A program made the translations under genes and the position numbers. This document shows positions 8,712 through 17,055 of a DNA stretch of 64,000 nt, one piece after another; positions within the stretch are counted from its first letter, which is position 1, and each line of letters opens with the position of its first letter. The notes under the pieces were generated by a model. That model worked only from the letters and a program-made list of their open reading frames with translations, ran no database searches and was not told the DNA's origin. Origin of the DNA: Muricauda sp. MAR_2010_75 (GTDB taxonomy: Bacteria > Bacteroidota > Bacteroidia > Flavobacteriales > Flavobacteriaceae); contig NZ_JQNJ01000001.1 in the NCBI RefSeq assembly GCF_000745185.1, positions 1,635,501 through 1,699,500 of the forward strand, written 5' to 3'.

Positions 8712-9772
8712 AAACTGAAGAGCAGCCCCACGCCCAATAATTGCTTAAATTGAATTCTTGGTATTCCAGGGTCTACCACCGTGCCATCATCTGCCACCAC
8801 TTCGTCAAACTTAATGTCATCATCATAGATAAGGTGTGTGCCAATATTGGCGTTGATGTGGTCATTGACCTTTAGGTTGAAGTTCATCTCCCAGTCCACA
8901 TCAATATTTCCAAAACTTCTAATGTAATCCGTGTACAGGTTTATTCTGTGGTTCATGAATACGTTCCGTATAATTTCTTTTTCCCAAGTGTTGGTAACAA
9001 GAAAACCAAGTTCCAAGAACAGCTGTTCACCTTCTTCTACACCGAAAGAACCCTGATTTGAAAGGGCTTCATCCAAAACAAAGGTGGATTTCATGGTGGC
9101 AGGGGAAATATATAGGTTGAACTTGTCTTCTGGAGGAATATATGATGTACCCATACCAACAAAAAGATATCCTGGGGACATAAACCTGGAAATGGGATTG
9201 TCCCTATCTGGGTATTTAAAACCATTGGAAAACTGTGTATTGAAATTGGTCTTGACGGAATAATACCAATTGGTAAGGGTATCCTTTCTAAAACTTATGG
9301 TGGATGAAAGCCTTATTTGATCATCTGTTTTTCTAAGTTTCCGGCCTTCCTGCGCGTTGAGCCCATATCTAAATATGGCTTCATTGTTCCAATTTAAGTA
9401 TCTAAACTTATAATTACGCTTAAATCGCATACTTGCCAAGGCCGAAACAGAGTTATCGCCCCCTGCATTCCAATTCACAAAAGAAACCTCGTTGATGTTC
9501 AATCCAAATTCATTGGTCTTCTCCCAAAATGAGGTCGGCTCAAAACGCCTATACCACTTTCGTACTGGTCTTATGCGGTTTAAAACAGCTCTGGGGTCGG
9601 TGAGTTTTGCTCCCCTTGTCACATACTTTAGTTTAACATCTTTAATGCGTATCACCTTAAAAACATAATCTGTACTATCAGATTTAAGCTCAAACACCTT
9701 ATAAGGGGCAACTTGTGCCTTGGCTGATAGCAAAACGGCAAAGAACAGAATTAGTAAAAAGTTTAATCGCAT
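8708..9772 (-). CDS. DUF3078 outer-membrane protein
   Basis: The 354-residue protein has a signal peptide (MRLNFLLILFFAVLLSAKAQ). The DUF3078 hallmark follows: a tryptophan-rich segment (FWEKTNEFGLNINEVSFVNW) and the NWNAGGDNSVSALA motif. The rest is an alternating pattern of membrane beta-strands with YYSVKTNFNTQFSNGFKY and a last strand ending LLGVGLLFSF, typical of a C-terminal outer-membrane insertion signal. Function is unknown. Its start overlaps the end of dxs by 10 bp, so it is translated from the dxs message. It is convergent with dgt. Confidence 0.9.
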   Translation of the reverse strand: MRLNFLLILFFAVLLSAKAQVAPYKVFELKSDSTDYVFKVIRIKDVKLKYVTRGAKLTDPRAVLNRIRPVRKWYRRFEPTSFWEKTNEFGLNINEVSFVNWNAGGDNSVSALASMRFKRNYKFRYLNWNNEAIFRYGLNAQEGRKLRKTDDQIRLSSTISFRKDTLTNWYYSVKTNFNTQFSNGFKYPDRDNPISRFMSPGYLFVGMGTSYIPPEDKFNLYISPATMKSTFVLDEALSNQGSFGVEEGEQLFLELGFLVTNTWEKEIIRNVFMNHRINLYTDYIRSFGNIDVDWEMNFNLKVNDHINANIGTHLIYDDDIKFDEVVADDGTVVDPGIPRIQFKQLLGVGLLFSF

Positions 9773-11541
9773 TGGTCTAAGGTTGATTTTATATAGGAAT
9801 GTAGGTTATCAAAATCTATACCAGCCAGTTGGTGTGTCTCGGGTATTGTTCCCTGTTCAACAAACTGATCTTGAATGCCAAAAATTTTAACGGTTTTTGT
9901 CCATTGCTCCTCATTAGCAAATTCGAGCACCGCAGAACCAAAGCCACCTATTTTGCAGCCATCTTCCACCGTAATGATGTGATCGTATTTTTTAAAAATG
10001 ACGCGGAGGGTTTCTTTATCCAAAGGTTTAACAAAACGCATATCAAAATGGCCAATGGCTTCAGGGTTATCTAAAGTTTCCAATACCCGAACAATTTCAT
10101 TTCCAATATGGCCCATGGTAAGGATGGCTATTTTGGAGCCTTTACGCAAACAACGAGCAGTGCCTATTTCAATAAGCTCAAAATTATTTTTCCAATCCAA
10201 AGTCACCCCACGTCCTCTTGGATATCTGATGGCAATGGGTCCTTTCAATCCCATTTGGGCAGTGTACATGATATTTCTGAGTTCCATTTCATTCATGGGA
10301 GCGAATAGGGTAAGGTTGGGGATGCATCGCAAATAGGCCATATCAAAAACCCCGTGATGAGTTGGTCCGTCCTGGCCTACCAAGCCGGCGCGATCCAAAC
10401 AAAAGATAACCGGAAGGTTTTGTAGGGCCACATCGTGGATTACTTGATCATAGGCCCGCTGCAAAAAGGTGGAATAGATATTGCAAAAAGGGACAAGTCC
10501 CTGTGTTGCCATTCCAGCTGCTAAAGTAACAGCGTGTTGCTCGGCAATACCCACATCAAATGCGCGATCGGGCATTTTGTCCATCATATATTTTAAGGAA
10601 CTTCCTGTGGGCATGGCAGGAGTGATACCCACTATTTTTTTGTTTTTTTCAGCAAGTTCCACCAAAGTAAGCCCAAACACATCTTGGTATTTTGGCGGTT
10701 CTGCCACTTGGCTTTTTTTGAGCCGCTCCCCCGTAACTTTATCAAATTTGCCCGGTGCATGGTAGATAACTTGGTCTTCCTCTGCTTTCTTAAGTCCTTT
10801 TCCCTTGGTGGTAATAACATGAAGAAGTTTGGGACCTTCTACATGTTTCAATCGTTGCAATTCACTGACCAAAGCTTTTACATCATGCCCGTCCATAGGT
10901 CCCGAATACTTCAGGTTTAAGCACTCAAAAATATTTTCATCCTTGGCAGTACCTTTTTTTACATTGGTAAGATATTTTTTTAGGGCGCCCACACTGGGGT
11001 CAATACCAATGGCGTTGTCGTTAAGGACAATAAGGGCGTTCACATCCGTAACCCCAAGATGGTTAAGCCCTTCAAAGGCCATTCCGCTGGCGATGGAGGC
11101 ATCACCCACAACGGCTATATGTTGTTTGGAAAGTTCCCCATTTAATTTTGAGGCCATGGCCATTCCCAAAATAGCCGATATGGCCGTTGAACTATGTCCG
11201 GTTCCAAAGTCGTCATATTCGCTTTCGCTTCTTTTTGGAAAACCGCTAATGCCTCCCAATTGTCGGTTGGTGTCAAAAATCTCTTTTCTGCCCGTTAAGA
11301 TTTTATGGCCATAGGCTTGGTGGCCCACATCCCAAATGAGTTTATCCTCGGAAGCATCAAAAACATAATGCAGGGCAATGGTGAGTTCCACAACCCCTAA
11401 ACTGGCTCCCAAGTGCCCCTCTTTGGTAGATACAATGTCAATGATAAACTCCCGAAGTTCTTGGGCAAGTTTGGGCAACTCATCCAACGATAGTTTTTTG
11501 AGGTCTTTCGGGGAACTGATATGTGTTAAAAGCTTTTCCAA
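9763..11541 (-). CDS. dxs: 1-deoxy-D-xylulose-5-phosphate synthase
   Basis: First enzyme of the MEP pathway of isoprenoid synthesis: it condenses pyruvate and glyceraldehyde 3-phosphate with thiamine diphosphate. The 592-residue protein shows the substrate-side GHQAYGHKILTGR motif, the thiamine/Mg-binding region VGDASIASGMAFEGLN ending in NDNAIGIDPS, and the transketolase C-domain motif DVGIAEQHAVTLAAGMA. It is slightly shorter than enteric Dxs (about 620), which is normal for Flavobacteriaceae. The product feeds the isoprenyl diphosphate synthase and carotenoid genes at 25-27 kb. It is followed by the overlapping DUF3078 gene and is divergent from tadA. Confidence 0.97.
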   Translation of the reverse strand: MEKLLTHISSPKDLKKLSLDELPKLAQELREFIIDIVSTKEGHLGASLGVVELTIALHYVFDASEDKLIWDVGHQAYGHKILTGRKEIFDTNRQLGGISGFPKRSESEYDDFGTGHSSTAISAILGMAMASKLNGELSKQHIAVVGDASIASGMAFEGLNHLGVTDVNALIVLNDNAIGIDPSVGALKKYLTNVKKGTAKDENIFECLNLKYSGPMDGHDVKALVSELQRLKHVEGPKLLHVITTKGKGLKKAEEDQVIYHAPGKFDKVTGERLKKSQVAEPPKYQDVFGLTLVELAEKNKKIVGITPAMPTGSSLKYMMDKMPDRAFDVGIAEQHAVTLAAGMATQGLVPFCNIYSTFLQRAYDQVIHDVALQNLPVIFCLDRAGLVGQDGPTHHGVFDMAYLRCIPNLTLFAPMNEMELRNIMYTAQMGLKGPIAIRYPRGRGVTLDWKNNFELIEIGTARCLRKGSKIAILTMGHIGNEIVRVLETLDNPEAIGHFDMRFVKPLDKETLRVIFKKYDHIITVEDGCKIGGFGSAVLEFANEEQWTKTVKIFGIQDQFVEQGTIPETHQLAGIDFDNLHSYIKSTLDQCD

Positions 11542-11624
11542 TGATTAAAAAACAAAAGTACCTATAATCGGTAAAATTATTTTATGTGTAGCTTAGCCAT
11601 CTCAAAAAATCTTTACAAATAATT

Positions 11625-12074
11625 GTGAAAAATCCGTTTGACGACACTTATTTTATGAAGAAGGCCCTGCAAGAGGCCGAAATTGCCTTTGAGAATGGCG
11701 AAGTGCCCGTTGGGGCGGTCATTGTTGTGAATAACCGAATTATTGGGAGGGCCCATAATCTTACCGAGTTATTAAAGGATGTTACGGCCCATGCCGAAAT
11801 GCAGGCCATTACGGCGGCGGCCAATTTTTTAGGTGGAAAGTACCTTCAGGGGTGCACACTTTATGTTACGCTGGAGCCCTGCCAAATGTGTGCGGGCGCC
11901 TTATATTGGAGCCAGATTTCCAGAGTAGTGTACGGGGCGGCGGATTTGGAACGTGGCTTTAGTGTGATGGGCGGACATTTACATCCAAAAACAGAGATTG
12001 TAGGGGGAGTTTTGGAAAATGAGGCTGCGGAATTATTGAAGCGGTTCTTTATACAGCGTAGAAACTTGAACTAA
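11625..12074 (+). CDS. tadA: tRNA-specific adenosine(34) deaminase
   Basis: Converts A34 to inosine in the tRNA wobble position. The 149-residue protein has the zinc/catalytic motif H56-A57-E58 and the second zinc pair C86 and C89 (PCQMC). The start is a GTG at 11625; the next in-frame ATG at 11655 would remove the well-conserved NPFDDTYF N-terminus, so GTG is preferred. It is a single gene, divergent from dxs, and ends at a hairpin shared with the cold-shock gene. Confidence 0.95.
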   Translation: MKNPFDDTYFMKKALQEAEIAFENGEVPVGAVIVVNNRIIGRAHNLTELLKDVTAHAEMQAITAAANFLGGKYLQGCTLYVTLEPCQMCAGALYWSQISRVVYGAADLERGFSVMGGHLHPKTEIVGGVLENEAAELLKRFFIQRRNLN

Positions 12075-12075
12075 A

Positions 12076-12104
12076 TAAAAAACCCCCGGATAAAGCCGAG
12101 GGTT
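12076..12104 (-). terminator. Terminator between tadA and the cold-shock gene
   Basis: AACCCCCGG (12081-12089) pairs with CCGAGGGTT (12096-12104) with one mismatch and a 6-nt loop. An A-rich run at 12074-12080 becomes a U-tract on the minus strand, so it best serves the leftward cold-shock transcript; the stem may also slow rightward read-through from tadA. Confidence 0.7.
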
Positions 12105-12128
12105 GGTCAAAATCAAAATAAAATATTG

Positions 12129-12323
12129 TTATCCGATTACCTGCACTTGGGCAGCAACTCTTCCTTTTCTTCCTTCTTCTTCTACGTATTCTACTTTGTC
12201 GCCTTCGTTCAATTCCACTCCGTTCAATGCGGTTACATGAACAAAGATGTCTTTTCCTGTTTCGTCGTTGGTAATGAACCCATAACCTTTGGATCCATTA
12301 AAAAATTTTACTGTACCGGTCAT
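12129..12323 (-). CDS. Cold-shock domain protein (CspA family)
   Basis: The 64-residue protein is a single cold-shock domain, an OB-fold RNA/DNA chaperone. RNP-1 (KGYGFI) and RNP-2 (DIFVHV) motifs are intact. The usual MTGTVKFFN start is present. The gene is single, with a terminator directly downstream and an AT-rich 80-bp leader upstream that may carry temperature-dependent control, although no clear structure was recognised there. Confidence 0.96.
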   Translation of the reverse strand: MTGTVKFFNGSKGYGFITNDETGKDIFVHVTALNGVELNEGDKVEYVEEEGRKGRVAAQVQVIG

Positions 12324-12403
12324 TAAAAAAAATAATTTGTTAAAATACTAAAGTATACTTTTTTATGACGCTTTGGGTGAATATAGTATTAAATCTTAGA
12401 AAA

Positions 12404-12667
12404 TTATTGATTTCCAGTATTTTTGCCCGCTTTATCTCGCATTTTCTTAATATTGTCTTTGTTGAGCATGTAATCTTTCATGTTTTTCCGCTTACTTTCT
12501 TTGTAGAGGAATAGGGGCATGGCCACCAAAAAAAGCCCCACAGTGCCCAAACCAATGTATTTTTGGGCCGAAGCAGTTTCTTCTTCGCCTAAGGAAAAAC
12601 CATATACGATTGAAGAAAAGGAAAGGAGTGTTATAAGGACAATAATATGTTTGAACTTGATTTTCAT
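12404..12667 (-). CDS. Small two-helix membrane protein, unknown function
   Basis: The 87-residue protein has two hydrophobic segments: residues about 7-24, which may be a signal anchor, and about 38-55 (YIGLGTVGLFLVAMPLFLYKE). It ends in a highly basic tail (KRKNMKDYMLNKDNIKKMRDKAGK). The start overlaps the stop of the ClC gene by 4 bp, so it is translationally coupled to it and may be an accessory of the channel. No known family was recognised. Confidence 0.7.
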   Translation of the reverse strand: MKIKFKHIIVLITLLSFSSIVYGFSLGEEETASAQKYIGLGTVGLFLVAMPLFLYKESKRKNMKDYMLNKDNIKKMRDKAGKNTGNQ

Positions 12668-14448
12668 TGGGTATAATTGATCAATTTTCTTCGATAGGCC
12701 GTTAATAGTTTTGATTTTGATATGAACCCCTCATATTTTCCATCTTTAATGACGGGCAGGTTCCAGGCACCACTGTCCTGAAATTTTTTCATTACCTGTT
12801 TCATGGTGTCCTTGCCATAAAAAATGTGTTCGGGAGGGGCGTGCATCAGATTTTTTACATAGACGGTATCATAAAGTTCTGTGTCGAACATGAATTGTCG
12901 AATATCGTCCAGGACAATAATGCCCATCAATTTTTTGTCGTCATCCAAAACTGGGAAAATATTTCGTTTGGACTTGGATACGGATTGGTGCAGCATTTCG
13001 CCCAAGGACATATTGGGATGAACGGACTTGAAGTTTTTCTCGATAACATCCTCAATTTCCATGAGCCCCAATACCATTTGATCCTTGTTGTGGGAGAGCA
13101 AAGCGCCTATTTTGGCCAATTCCTTGGTGTAAATGGTATAATCCAAGGCATTTTTTGTTGTTAGATATGAAATGGACGCTGTAATCATAAGGGGAACAAA
13201 AAGTTGGTAGCCTCCTGTGATTTCGGCAATCAAGAAAATGGCGGTCAAGGGGGCGTGGATAACCCCGGCAATTAAACCAGCCATGCCAATAAGGGTAAAA
13301 TTACTTTCGGATACCGAAAAACCAAGTCCCAGATTGTTGATGACCTTGGCCACTACATTACCCAGTGCACTTCCCATGACCATGGTAGGAATAAAAATTC
13401 CACCAGCCCCGCCGGCAGCAAAGGTAGTGGTCATGGCAATAGCCTTGAAAATGGTGATTCCGAACAAAAGGGCGATGACTACCCAGATGTTGCCGATATA
13501 AGCATCAAAAGGAGTTTTGCCCAATGCTTTTAAGTGGTTGCCCTCCAACAAACTGTTGATAAATCCAAAACCTTCACCATATAGCGGTGGAATAGCATAG
13601 AGCATGATCCCAATGGCAATGCCGCCGACCAAGAGCTTGTATTTTGGACTTTTAAAGCGTTTAAAGAAAGTAAGGATTGCAAAATACATCTTGGTAAAAT
13701 AGATGGAAGCAAAAGCGGTTCCCACACCCAATAAAATATAGAAGGGGGTATCATTTAATTGAAATCCTTCGGATAATGAAAAGCTAAAAAGAACTTCGTT
13801 TCCCAAAAAGAAATAGGAGGTAAGCACCCCTGAAATTGAAGCCAACAACAACGGAAGCATGGAGAGCATGGTCAAATCCAAGGTAAAGACCTCCACCGCA
13901 AAAATTATGGCCGCAATGGGCGATTGAAATATGGATGAAATGGCTCCTGCCGAGGCACAGGCCACCAAAAGGGATCGTGTTTTTGTATCAATATGAAACA
14001 ATCGGCTTAAGTTGGAGCTTATGGCAGAACCAGATTTTACTGCAGGCCCCAACAGTCCCACAGAACCCCCAAATCCAACAGTCAGCGGAGCTGTTATCAA
14101 AGGAGTGTAAATGTCCTTGACCCCCAGTAGTCCCCCTTTTTTGGAAAGTGAAAAGATAATGGACGACACCGCATGTTGAAGCGGCTTTTTCTGAACAAAC
14201 TTCACATAGAGAAAAACAAAGGTCAGCCCTATGGTTGGAAGAATGAAATACAATTGATTCTCTGAAAAAATGATTCCCATTTTTAATAAGGACTCAATGA
14301 AGTAGGTGAAGTTTTTCAAGGTAACCGCCACCAATCCTGCTAAAAATCCAACGACCAAGCTCATAAGGTGGACAAAGGTCTTGTTGGAGATATTTTTATA
14401 TCGCCATTTCAAAAAACGGGTCAGTAATTTTTTCCTATTATTGAGCAT
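12664..14448 (-). CDS. ClC-family chloride channel protein with CBS domains
   Basis: The 594-residue inner-membrane protein has about ten helices with ClC signatures: GFGGSVGLLGPAVKSGSA near residue 127 and AAGGAGGIFIPTMVMGSALG near 350. Two CBS domains occupy the C-terminus (from about residue 460, ending with GAWNLPVIKDGKYEGFISKS). At the position of the gating glutamate of ClC exchangers (GxEGP) this protein has leucine 133, coded by TTG, which suggests channel-like or altered transport. A longer reading frame starting at 14505 begins inside the aspS terminator and is rejected; the ATG at 14448 fits family length. A small membrane protein follows in the operon. Confidence 0.92.
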   Translation of the reverse strand: MLNNRKKLLTRFLKWRYKNISNKTFVHLMSLVVGFLAGLVAVTLKNFTYFIESLLKMGIIFSENQLYFILPTIGLTFVFLYVKFVQKKPLQHAVSSIIFSLSKKGGLLGVKDIYTPLITAPLTVGFGGSVGLLGPAVKSGSAISSNLSRLFHIDTKTRSLLVACASAGAISSIFQSPIAAIIFAVEVFTLDLTMLSMLPLLLASISGVLTSYFFLGNEVLFSFSLSEGFQLNDTPFYILLGVGTAFASIYFTKMYFAILTFFKRFKSPKYKLLVGGIAIGIMLYAIPPLYGEGFGFINSLLEGNHLKALGKTPFDAYIGNIWVVIALLFGITIFKAIAMTTTFAAGGAGGIFIPTMVMGSALGNVVAKVINNLGLGFSVSESNFTLIGMAGLIAGVIHAPLTAIFLIAEITGGYQLFVPLMITASISYLTTKNALDYTIYTKELAKIGALLSHNKDQMVLGLMEIEDVIEKNFKSVHPNMSLGEMLHQSVSKSKRNIFPVLDDDKKLMGIIVLDDIRQFMFDTELYDTVYVKNLMHAPPEHIFYGKDTMKQVMKKFQDSGAWNLPVIKDGKYEGFISKSKLLTAYRRKLINYTQ

Positions 14449-14474
14449 GGGGTCAATGATACACTTAAATGTAT

Positions 14475-14500
14475 TAAAAAATCCCGCTCTTGGCGGGATT
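14475..14500 (-). terminator. Rho-independent terminator of aspS
   Basis: AATCCCGC (14480-14487) and GCGGGATT (14493-14500) form a perfect 8-bp stem with a 5-nt loop. On the minus strand the stem is followed by a T-rich stretch (14479-14475). It lies 10 bp after the aspS stop codon. Confidence 0.85.
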
Positions 14501-14509
14501 GACATACTT

Positions 14510-16258
14510 TTAAAGATCTAACTTTAAATGAAGTTCTTTTAATTGTTCATCATCAACAGGAGCAGGGGCATCAATCATAACATCACGTCCGCTATTGTTT
14601 TTTGGGAAAGCAATAAAGTCACGAATCGTTTCCTGTCCACCCAAAATAGCTACCAATCGGTCCAAACCAAAGGCTATTCCTCCATGGGGCGGAGCACCAT
14701 ATTGAAAGGCATCCATCAAAAATCCGAACTGGGCCTTAGCCTCCTCAGGTGTAAAGCCCAAATGTTTAAACATGGTGGCTTGTACCTGTTTATCATGAAT
14801 ACGGATGGAACCTCCACCAATCTCATTTCCGTTGAGCACCAAATCGTAGGCATTGGCCTTCACAGCACCGGGGTCGGTCTCCAAAAGCTCCAACTGACCG
14901 GGTTTTGGTGATGTAAATGGATGGTGCATGGCATGATAGTCCCCAGTTTCCTCATCCAATTCCAATAATGGAAAATCCACTACCCAAAGCGGGGCAAACT
15001 CATCTGGTTTTCTGAGACCGAGTCGGGTTGCCAGTTCCATTCGAAGTGCACTGAGCTGTGTTCTGGTTTCATTGGTCTTTCCGGAAAGCACACAAATAAG
15101 GTCTCCCGCTTTGGCTCCGGTCACATTGGCCCATTTGGCCAAATCTTCCTGGTCGTAGAATTTATCCGCTGAAGATTTGTAGCTGCCATCTTCGTTACAT
15201 TTTACATAGACCATGCCCTTGGCGCCCACTTGGGGTCGCTTTACCCAATCCACCAGCGCATCAATTTCTTTTCTGGTATATGCGGCAGCACCTGGAACGG
15301 CAATTCCTACTACTAATTCGGCGGTGTTGAAGACATTAAAGTCCTTGTGCTGGGCTACAGCATTTAGTTCTCCGAACTGCATCCCAAAACGGATGTCGGG
15401 TTTATCGTTTCCATAGAGTCGCATAGCATCATCAAAGGTCATTCTTGGAAATTTTTCCACCTCCACTCCTTTGATTTCTTTCAACAGATGTTTGGTAAGG
15501 CCCTCAAACGTATTGAGGATGTCCTCTTGCTCCACAAAAGCCATTTCGCAGTCTATCTGGGTAAATTCGGGCTGTCGGTCGGCTCGCAAATCCTCATCTC
15601 TAAAACACTTTACAATCTGGAAGTATTTGTCCATTCCACCCACCATGAGCAATTGCTTAAAGGTCTGGGGTGATTGGGGCAGGGCATAAAATTGGCCCTC
15701 ATTCATTCTACTGGGTACGACAAAGTCACGGGCACCTTCGGGGGTGGATTTGATCAAATAGGGTGTTTCCACATCAATAAAGCCTTGGTCAGAAAGGTAT
15801 TTTCTAACCTCCATGGTTACTTTGGACCTAAAGATGAGGTTGTTCTTTACTGGATTTCTTCTGATGTCTAGATAGCGATATTTCATTCGAATATCCTCGC
15901 CGCCGTCAGTCTCATCCTCAATAGTGAACGGAGGCAGAAGGGATTTGTTAAGAATGGTGAGTTCACTGACCAGCACCTCAATTCCCCCCGTAGGGATGTT
16001 TGGGTTTTTGGAGGTCCGTTCAATTACCTGCCCTTTGGTTTGGATAACGGTTTCCCTGCCAAGTTCGCGGGCTTTTTCCAAGAGTTCATGGGCGGTTCGT
16101 TCTGCATCAAAAACCAACTGGGTTATGCCGTAGCGATCACGTAAATCAACCCATACCACAAAACCTTTGTCCCGTACTTTGTGGACCCAGCCGCTCAATT
16201 CAACTTCTGACCCGATATGCGAAGCTCGTAAGGCCCCGCAAGTAGTGCTTCTATACAT
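14510..16258 (-). CDS. aspS: Aspartate-tRNA ligase
   Basis: Class II aminoacyl-tRNA synthetase that charges tRNA-Asp. The 582-residue protein has the N-terminal OB-fold anticodon domain ([24 protein letters not shown]), class II motif 2 ([20 protein letters not shown]), a bacterial GAD insertion domain (residues about 285-420) and motif 3 (GIAFGLDRL). The ATG at 16258 ([11 protein letters not shown]) matches the family start; an in-frame start 21 bp upstream is rejected. The gene ends with its own terminator. A tRNA-Asn gene is present in the window, but whether this enzyme also charges tRNA-Asn cannot be judged. Confidence 0.97.
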   Translation of the reverse strand: MYRSTTCGALRASHIGSEVELSGWVHKVRDKGFVVWVDLRDRYGITQLVFDAERTAHELLEKARELGRETVIQTKGQVIERTSKNPNIPTGGIEVLVSELTILNKSLLPPFTIEDETDGGEDIRMKYRYLDIRRNPVKNNLIFRSKVTMEVRKYLSDQGFIDVETPYLIKSTPEGARDFVVPSRMNEGQFYALPQSPQTFKQLLMVGGMDKYFQIVKCFRDEDLRADRQPEFTQIDCEMAFVEQEDILNTFEGLTKHLLKEIKGVEVEKFPRMTFDDAMRLYGNDKPDIRFGMQFGELNAVAQHKDFNVFNTAELVVGIAVPGAAAYTRKEIDALVDWVKRPQVGAKGMVYVKCNEDGSYKSSADKFYDQEDLAKWANVTGAKAGDLICVLSGKTNETRTQLSALRMELATRLGLRKPDEFAPLWVVDFPLLELDEETGDYHAMHHPFTSPKPGQLELLETDPGAVKANAYDLVLNGNEIGGGSIRIHDKQVQATMFKHLGFTPEEAKAQFGFLMDAFQYGAPPHGGIAFGLDRLVAILGGQETIRDFIAFPKNNSGRDVMIDAPAPVDDEQLKELHLKLDL

Positions 16259-16383
16259 CTTATTCGTTCTGGAGGGCAAATTTAATAGGAATACCGAAAT
16301 GTTTGGTTAGATATGGGAGATTTTCTGTCGGGGTGCTATTATTTTAGCTAGTTGCGCCTAAACTTTATGATTTTATTGGATGA

Positions 16384-16427
16384 TGTTTATCTAACTTTTT
16401 CTTAACTTTAAATTTACATTAGAGTTA
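16384..16427 (+). repeat. Weak 11-bp phased array upstream of the YwqK-like gene
   Basis: Four successive 11-bp blocks end in TAA/TTA: TGTTTATCTAA, CTTTTTCTTAA, CTTTAAATTTA and CATTAGAGTTA. Only the first begins TGT. A further pair, TGTCGATAAAA and TGTATTTAATG (16453-16474), is also exactly 11 bp apart. These may be outlying sites of the stronger array nearer the gene, or chance patterns in AT-rich DNA. Confidence 0.25.
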
Positions 16428-16516
16428 CTATCTACTGGAAATAGGTCGATTTTGTCGATAAAATGTATTTAATGTTCCTAGACTCAATCAAATTAAAATT
16501 CTGATTTACAGTGTTT

Positions 16517-16582
16517 TGTGATTTTAATGTTAAGTTAATGTAAATTAATTGTTACATTAATATTTATTTAATGTAAAATTTA
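16517..16582 (+). repeat. Six tandem 11-bp units, probable OmpR/PhoB-type operator
   Basis: The units are TGTGATTTTAA, TGTTAAGTTAA, TGTAAATTAAT, TGTTACATTAA, TATTTATTTAA and TGTAAAATTTA, starting at 16517, 16528, 16539, 16550, 16561 and 16572. Five of six begin TGT and most end TTAA. PhoB/OmpR-family activators bind tandem 11-bp repeats (a TGTCA-like core plus an AT-rich spacer), so the array is most likely an activator site. It ends 2 bp before a perfect -7 box, placing it where the -33 element would be. Which regulator binds is unknown; similar phasing occurs in front of the PiT and porin genes. Confidence 0.6.
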
Positions 16583-16584
16583 AA

Positions 16585-16592
16585 TACATTTG
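16585..16592 (+). promoter_or_regulatory. -7 promoter box of the YwqK-like gene
   Basis: TACATTTG matches the Bacteroidota -7 consensus TAnnTTTG. It lies 44 bp before the ATG at 16637, and no TTG -33 element is present at normal distance. That position is filled by the 11-bp repeats, which suggests an activator-dependent promoter. Confidence 0.55.
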
Positions 16593-16636
16593 TTTCGTTA
16601 TTGATTGATAAAGAATGTATTAAAAACCCATAAACT

Positions 16637-16987
16637 ATGAAGAAAGCAATATTTATTTTGGCAGTGATGTTTTCGGTTTGCATGTATCCGCAAGGTACCG
16701 AACCGACTTTGGAAAAAGTGGGGAAAATGGTAAAAGCTACATATTTTCACGAAAACGGTGAAATAGCACAAACAGGCTATTTAATGAAAGGTAAACTACA
16801 CGGCGAATGGCTGATGTATGATGTAAATGGAAAAAAACTCGCCTCTGGCACGTATGAAAACGGTACAAGAGTTGGCAAGTGGTTCTTTTGGGAAGGTGAT
16901 ATGTTAAGAGAAGTGGATTTTACGGACAATCGTATTGTTAATGTAAAAAACTGGAACCAGTCTGAAGTTGTTTCAATTGACAATTAA
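16637..16987 (+). CDS. Small secreted MORN/YwqK-like repeat protein
   Basis: The 116-residue protein has a signal peptide (MKKAIFILAVMFSVCMYPQ) and then two to three MORN-like units: HENGEIAQTGYLMKGKLHGEW, then NGKKLASGTYENGTRVGKW. The family is often annotated as YwqK antitoxin or, in flavobacteria, as membrane-binding protein. No toxin gene is adjacent, so an antitoxin role is not supported. MORN motifs form beta-hairpins that can bind lipids or proteins. It is a single gene with a large 378-bp upstream region full of 11-bp phased repeats and a strong terminator after it, so expression is probably tightly controlled by an outside signal. Confidence 0.85.
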   Translation: MKKAIFILAVMFSVCMYPQGTEPTLEKVGKMVKATYFHENGEIAQTGYLMKGKLHGEWLMYDVNGKKLASGTYENGTRVGKWFFWEGDMLREVDFTDNRIVNVKNWNQSEVVSIDN

Positions 16988-17005
16988 GACCATACTGTAA
17001 TTAAG

Positions 17006-17036
17006 AAAAAGCCCCGACCATTGGTCGGGGCTTTTT
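17006..17036. terminator. Bidirectional terminator
   Basis: GCCCCGACC (17011-17019) and GGTCGGGGC (17023-17031) form a perfect 9-bp GC-rich stem with a 3-nt loop. Five As precede it and six Ts follow, so it serves both the YwqK-like gene and the convergent RND operon. Confidence 0.92.
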
Positions 17037-17055
17037 TATTTGTATTTATACACTG

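Noticed and set aside
14449..14505. Upstream extension of the ClC gene
   Set aside because: These bases form the aspS terminator hairpin; translating them gives residues unlike any ClC start.
16637..16987. Antitoxin role of the YwqK-like gene
   Set aside because: It is exported and has no neighbouring toxin gene; the family label is only historical.
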